A DNA stretch of 64,000 bases from Flavobacterium supellecticarium (GTDB lineage: Bacteria; Bacteroidota; Bacteroidia; Flavobacteriales; Flavobacteriaceae), in contig NZ_SSNZ01000002.1 of NCBI RefSeq assembly GCF_004801375.1, positions 868,001 to 932,000 of the forward strand, in the 5' to 3' direction. Of the stretch, positions 61,022 through 64,000 are shown piece after piece; the stretch's first letter is position 1; each line of letters starts with the position of its first letter. Under the pieces are notes generated by a model. The model was given only the letters and a program-made list of their open reading frames with translations, was not told where the DNA came from and made no database searches. The translations under genes were made by a program, and so were the position numbers.

Positions 61022-61537
61022 ATGGAAGAAAATCAAATCGTTTACACCTTGGAAGGCAACGGTACCAGAGAAACAAATTTAAAAAATGAGGCCACCAATT
61101 TAATGGCGAAACTTAAAAATCAATTTGGAAGTACGCACTCGGTTACGGCAGACGCGTTTGGTGAGTTGGGTAAAGATTGGTCGCATGAAATCAAAATCAG
61201 AAAAGGCGATAAAGTTGGAGCAGCAGTTACTATAAAATGGGTAAAAACAAACCCGGAAGTGCTGACATTAAGCGTTGACGAGTCCTCTAAAATGGGATCA
61301 AGAATATTGTATGGTGGGTTATTTTCTTTTATGGGTATTGGTGCTTATTTAGGGTACAATCATATCGGGCCATTTGCAGCTTTACCAGGTCAGAAAATTG
61401 CAACAGGTTTAGCAGCATTAATTATGGCGATTCCTGGAATTATTGTAGTTTATATCCTAAAATCGATGCTTTTAAAAAACGAAAAAGAGGAAAACAAACA
61501 ATTGGTAGCTAGTGTTATCAATGTATGTAAAAAGTAA
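61022..61537 (+). CDS. Hypothetical membrane protein with two C-terminal helices
   Basis: I do not recognise the family. The 171-residue protein has a soluble N-terminal part (about 1-95, with VYTLEGNGTRETNLKNEATN and HEIKIRKGDKVGAAVTIKW, possibly a beta-sheet domain) and two membrane helices at about 97-117 and 126-150. A charged tail (KNEKEENKQLVASVINVCKK) follows. It stands alone in an AT-rich stretch and is closed by a large hairpin at 61595-61642. Its function cannot be given; a small sensor or lipid-related protein is possible. Confidence 0.6.
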   Translation: MEENQIVYTLEGNGTRETNLKNEATNLMAKLKNQFGSTHSVTADAFGELGKDWSHEIKIRKGDKVGAAVTIKWVKTNPEVLTLSVDESSKMGSRILYGGLFSFMGIGAYLGYNHIGPFAALPGQKIATGLAALIMAIPGIIVVYILKSMLLKNEKEENKQLVASVINVCKK

Positions 61538-61594
61538 TCCATTTTTCCTATAGTCGTTCTGACGGGGAAAAACACAATATGGAGTACTATAGAG

Positions 61595-61645
61595 AAGCAG
61601 GAAAAGTTTTACCTAGTCAAAGAGGTGAAATTTTTCCTGCTTATT
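61595..61645 (+). terminator. Hairpin after the 171-residue gene
   Basis: The arms AAGCAGGAAAA (61595-61605) and TTTTCCTGCTT (61632-61642) are perfect complements, with an inner ACCT / AGGT pairing in the 26-base loop, followed by TATTTTTTT. It may also end the converging thioredoxin-like gene. Confidence 0.7.
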
Positions 61646-61648
61646 TTT

Positions 61649-62842
61649 TTAATTCCCTTTAAATTCCGTTAAACGGGCCATATCCATTTGATTGGTTTTG
61701 TAAAATGTAGTGGCTTTTTCCAAGAGTTTTTTAAACGCATCCTGGTTGTTGATTTTTTTTAAATAGCGCAGTTCGGTATAAAATAAATCGGCTATATCAT
61801 CATTGTCTTTTGCCAGGTTGTGTAACGCATCAATTTTAGATTTGATCGCAGCAATACTGTTTTTCTCTTTTACAATATCCAGAAACTGGTTAATGATATA
61901 GGTCGCACCAGCTATGGTTTCGTTTTTGATCATCTTATTAAAAAGCGCTAATGCTTCCGTTTCCCGACCGTCTTTTACCAAAACAGCTGCTTCCTGTTGC
62001 CATACATAAGCATCCGGATTGGTGCTTAATCCGGTTTTTTCGATCAGTTCTTTAACCGATTTGATTTTAGCGAGATTCCAACTGTTTTTAGCATCACTGT
62101 TGATTGTTTTTAACAGAATATCCTGTAGTACTTTGATCTCATTACCGGCTTTGGAACCGGTTTCAAAACCTTTTAATTTATCGGTATTATTGACCCAATA
62201 GGTGAAAAATCCGTTATCGATGGAGAACACGCAGTTTTTCAGTATCGTATAACTTTTTTGAGTTCCCAGCTGATCTTTTGGGAAAGCATCGTACAGGTCG
62301 TTGGCAATACGATTGGTCATCCGATCGTCTTTATACAATTGCACCAAAGTGGAATAAGCATATAAGGTGCGGATGCTTTTGTCGCCCGAAACGTATTTTT
62401 TGGCAAGATTGGCGGTACGTTCTACCGGATCCAACGCGGTTTTTCCAACCGTATTGATCAGGTAGCCGGCATCGGCTTTTGCTCCGGAGCAATGAATCAG
62501 GTTATTGTCGGTGTCAAAAAATAAAAAATAGGGGACACTTTCCAACTTTAGTTTGGATTGCGCAATATAGAGGCTGTCTTCTTTTTTGATATTTTGGGTA
62601 TTGATTCTGTAGTTTACGAAATTAGTATTGTAAAAATCGCCCATGCCTGGGTCTTCAAATACCGGATCCAGTGTTTTACAAACCGTACAGTTTTCGTTAT
62701 AATATTCGATAAACAGGGGTTTGTTTTCTTTTTTTGCTTTTTCGAGAGCGGTAGTCAAACCGGATTCAAAGCGTACGCCCTGCGCATTCAGTGTTACTGT
62801 TGCGAGGAGTAAAAACAGGAAGGAATATAGTTTAGAAGTCAT
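61649..62842 (-). CDS. Exported thioredoxin-like protein
   Basis: The 397-residue protein has a signal peptide (MTSKLYSFLFLLLATVTLNAQ) and a thioredoxin-fold domain with the CxxC active site C52-TV-C55 in YYNENCTVCKTLDPVF. It continues with YIAQSKLKLESVPYFLFFDTDNNL, where the cis-proline is present. Residues about 150-397 form a helical, TPR-like region with no clear match. Such thiol proteins in the periplasm may reduce or oxidise secreted proteins or take part in cytochrome c maturation. The CTVC pair suggests an oxidising or reducing disulfide role. It has a -7 box at 62873-62880. Confidence 0.85.
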   Translation of the reverse strand: MTSKLYSFLFLLLATVTLNAQGVRFESGLTTALEKAKKENKPLFIEYYNENCTVCKTLDPVFEDPGMGDFYNTNFVNYRINTQNIKKEDSLYIAQSKLKLESVPYFLFFDTDNNLIHCSGAKADAGYLINTVGKTALDPVERTANLAKKYVSGDKSIRTLYAYSTLVQLYKDDRMTNRIANDLYDAFPKDQLGTQKSYTILKNCVFSIDNGFFTYWVNNTDKLKGFETGSKAGNEIKVLQDILLKTINSDAKNSWNLAKIKSVKELIEKTGLSTNPDAYVWQQEAAVLVKDGRETEALALFNKMIKNETIAGATYIINQFLDIVKEKNSIAAIKSKIDALHNLAKDNDDIADLFYTELRYLKKINNQDAFKKLLEKATTFYKTNQMDMARLTEFKGN

Positions 62843-62872
62843 ACCGGGTTGTAATTAAGGTGGAAAGTCATA

Positions 62873-62880
62873 CAAAATTA
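62873..62880 (-). promoter_or_regulatory. -7 promoter element of the thioredoxin-like gene
   Basis: The complement reads TAATTTTG, an exact TAnnTTTG match, 30 bases before the start codon. Confidence 0.4.
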
Positions 62881-63009
62881 CCATTATCCTGTGATAAAAA
62901 AACGGGGAAAAACCCGGATTAACATTTTTTTAGTTTAAAAAGATGTTTTTGTAAAAATTAATGACGAACTGTTATAATGTTAAGATGTTGCTAAAATTTA
63001 TACGAAACC

Positions 63010-63125
63010 ATTCTGTAGTAACGTTATAATAGTTTAATGACCTTTCAATTCTTCGGAATTATACCGTGCCGATAGCCGGGCACATTTCAGTTTTACTACA
63101 TTTTTTTAACGTCATATTACAGAAT
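63010..63125 (+). ncRNA. Possible structured RNA (nested hairpins)
   Basis: An outer pair, ATTCTGTA plus AACGTTA (63010-63026) and TAACGT plus TACAGAAT (63107-63125), with small internal offsets, encloses two local hairpins: AATTC-TTCG-GAATT (63047-63060, a UUCG tetraloop) and GTGCC / GGCAC (63066-63083). The strand is assumed to be plus because the downstream gene is on that strand; the structure would exist on either. It could be a leader of the TIM-barrel gene (73 bases away), a small RNA, or chance. Confidence 0.35.
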
Positions 63126-63198
63126 CGGATATGGTTTTTCCAATGGAGCCTTTTTCGGTTCCAGACGATTGTAATTTTACCGTGTTAAAAGTATTGAA

Positions 63199-63936
63199 AT
63201 GAAGCACGAACTTAACATAATGTCCATTTGGAAAGGTGAAGCCAAAGCCCTCTCTTTTTTCCAGAGGCTTTTCAGGCGACCAAAAGCCACACCAAAACCA
63301 CTGACCACTCCTAAGATGATCAGTGACGATTGTAACGGCATTATGTTAGGCGGAAAAAACGTGAAATCATTGCTGTTTTCGACCGATATGGCGATCATTG
63401 AAAACAATGATGCCGATGCAATATTGGCTGTTTATCCATTTGCCCCTTCTCCGAAAATTATGAAGGCATTAATTGATTTTTCCGATAAACCGGTAATATG
63501 TGGTGTAGGCGGGGGTCTTACGCAAGGGAAGGTGGCAATGGAAATGGCTATACAGGCGGAAGCGATGGGAGCGGCGGCGATCATCGTAAACCAGCCGTTT
63601 AAAAATAAAGACCTCATCGCAATCCGGAAAAAGATTACAATTCCGATTATTTCCAGTGTTTCGGTAGCCGATTTTTCCTTTCAGGATCGGGTGGATGCCG
63701 GAGTGGATATTTTTCATATTACCGGTGGAAAAAATACCGCTAAAATTCTGGAGCATATCAGTTATGCCGTTCCGGGTTATCCGATTATGGCAACCGGCGG
63801 AAAAAGTCTCGAAAATATTCAAAGTGCGATTTCTTCGGGTGCGGATGCAATTGTATTAACACCACCAACCAGCGGGGAATTGTTTAAGTCCATTATGGAT
63901 GGTTACCGTAAAGGTTTGGACTATTTAAGACATTAG
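63199..63936 (+). CDS. TIM-barrel protein of unknown function
   Basis: The 245-residue protein is a beta/alpha-barrel with a phosphate-binding end. Strands and turns are visible in DADAILAVYPFAPSPKIMKALIDF, PVICGVGGGLTQGK, AAAIIVNQPF, IPIISSVS, GVDIFHITGGKN, and the characteristic MATGGKSLENIQSAISSGADAIVLTP. That last motif is the GG-S-GADA phosphate-binding loop seen in ThiG, IGPS, tryptophan-synthase and KDPG-aldolase-like barrels. The N-terminal part is a basic region (about 15-35, FQRLFRRPKATPKPL). The ligand is probably a phosphorylated small molecule; the name hydrolase used for similar proteins is not supported. ATG 63199 gives the complete barrel. It begins 73 bases after the possible structured RNA. 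Confidence 0.72.
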   Translation: MKHELNIMSIWKGEAKALSFFQRLFRRPKATPKPLTTPKMISDDCNGIMLGGKNVKSLLFSTDMAIIENNDADAILAVYPFAPSPKIMKALIDFSDKPVICGVGGGLTQGKVAMEMAIQAEAMGAAAIIVNQPFKNKDLIAIRKKITIPIISSVSVADFSFQDRVDAGVDIFHITGGKNTAKILEHISYAVPGYPIMATGGKSLENIQSAISSGADAIVLTPPTSGELFKSIMDGYRKGLDYLRH

Positions 63937-64000
63937 GGGAATTTTTTAAGGGTTCATTTGTTTCCCTTTTTCGGTTATGCTTATGTAAGTGTTTTTTCCG

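Larger units (their letters stand above)
62843..63198. other. Noncoding region with nested inverted repeats
   Basis: About 355 bases without a gene. Besides the -7 box at 62873-62880, it contains a set of nested inverted repeats at 63010-63125 (see next feature). The last 75 bases before ATG 63199 have no TAnnTTTG match. Confidence 0.6.

Noticed and set aside
1-64000. tRNA, rRNA or CRISPR array
   Set aside because: I read the intergenic stretches and found no tRNA-like cloverleaf, no rRNA-like sequence and no regularly spaced short repeats other than the coding 33-base repeats at 59237-59401.

Overview
The window looks like a chromosomal segment of a Flavobacteriaceae bacterium (phylum Bacteroidota), most likely Flavobacterium or a near relative. 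The evidence is the low-to-moderate GC content, many TAnnTTTG-type -7 promoter elements with little Shine-Dalgarno signal, the gliding lipoprotein GldI, two proteins with type IX secretion (T9SS) C-terminal sorting domains, SusC/TonB-like outer-membrane proteins with a carboxypeptidase-regulatory N-domain, a single-chain ResB-CcsA cytochrome c maturation protein, a fused 2-oxoacid dehydrogenase E1, and menaquinone synthesis (MenE). No rRNA, tRNA, complete insertion sequence, prophage or CRISPR array was seen.

Layout. 1-4.6 kb: minus-strand envelope and division operon tpx-dgkA-ftsK-lolA-lptF/G-like, the last gene cut by the window edge. 4.7-5.6 kb: a two-gene Panacea (SocA/DUF4065) plus small membrane protein cassette, a toxin-antitoxin candidate. 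5.6-11.2 kb: GyrI-like protein, a duplicated-domain hypothetical, a CDF metal exporter, a P-type cation ATPase and a secreted hydrolase. 11.2-16.4 kb: DUF2867 and TetR genes diverging around a palindrome, then SRPBCC, VOC, AraC and P-loop genes. 16.5-22 kb: 2-oxoacid dehydrogenase E1 and a large M1-like protein that lacks the zinc motif. 22.2-27 kb: a secreted endonuclease I, a 600 bp gene-poor stretch, and a two-gene lipoprotein cassette (JAMM-like lipoprotein plus DUF6705 lipoprotein) that looks accessory. 27-36 kb: TonB-like barrel, ArsC, CPBP protease-menE, DoxX, an intact M1 peptidase, acyl-CoA carboxylase beta. 36-41.3 kb: DUF47-Pit phosphate uptake, then DHH phosphoesterase-gldI-cyclophilin/FKBP fusion. 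41.3-44.9 kb: creD cluster with a winged-helix regulator, a Coq4-like protein and two copies of one inverted-repeat motif. 44.9-52.4 kb: outer-membrane protein, kdsA, lipoproteins, a split YeeE/YedE transporter, clpS, prmA, porin, nitronate monooxygenase. 52.5-64 kb: T9SS choice-of-anchor protein, ResB-CcsA, an 11-residue-repeat secreted peptide, MFS transporter, a small membrane protein, a thioredoxin-like protein, a noncoding stretch with nested hairpins, and a TIM-barrel protein.

Most of the window is housekeeping: envelope biogenesis (LolA, LptF/G-like, KdsA, DgkA), respiration (MenE, CcsA), phosphate and metal homeostasis, and secretion or gliding. The most unusual parts are the Panacea cassette, the JAMM/DUF6705 lipoprotein cassette, the degenerate M1-barrel protein, the pure 11-mer-repeat peptide, the repeated operator-like motif in the creD cluster, and the possible structured RNA near 63.0-63.1 kb. 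Everything is based on reading the sequence and family knowledge; no database search was run.
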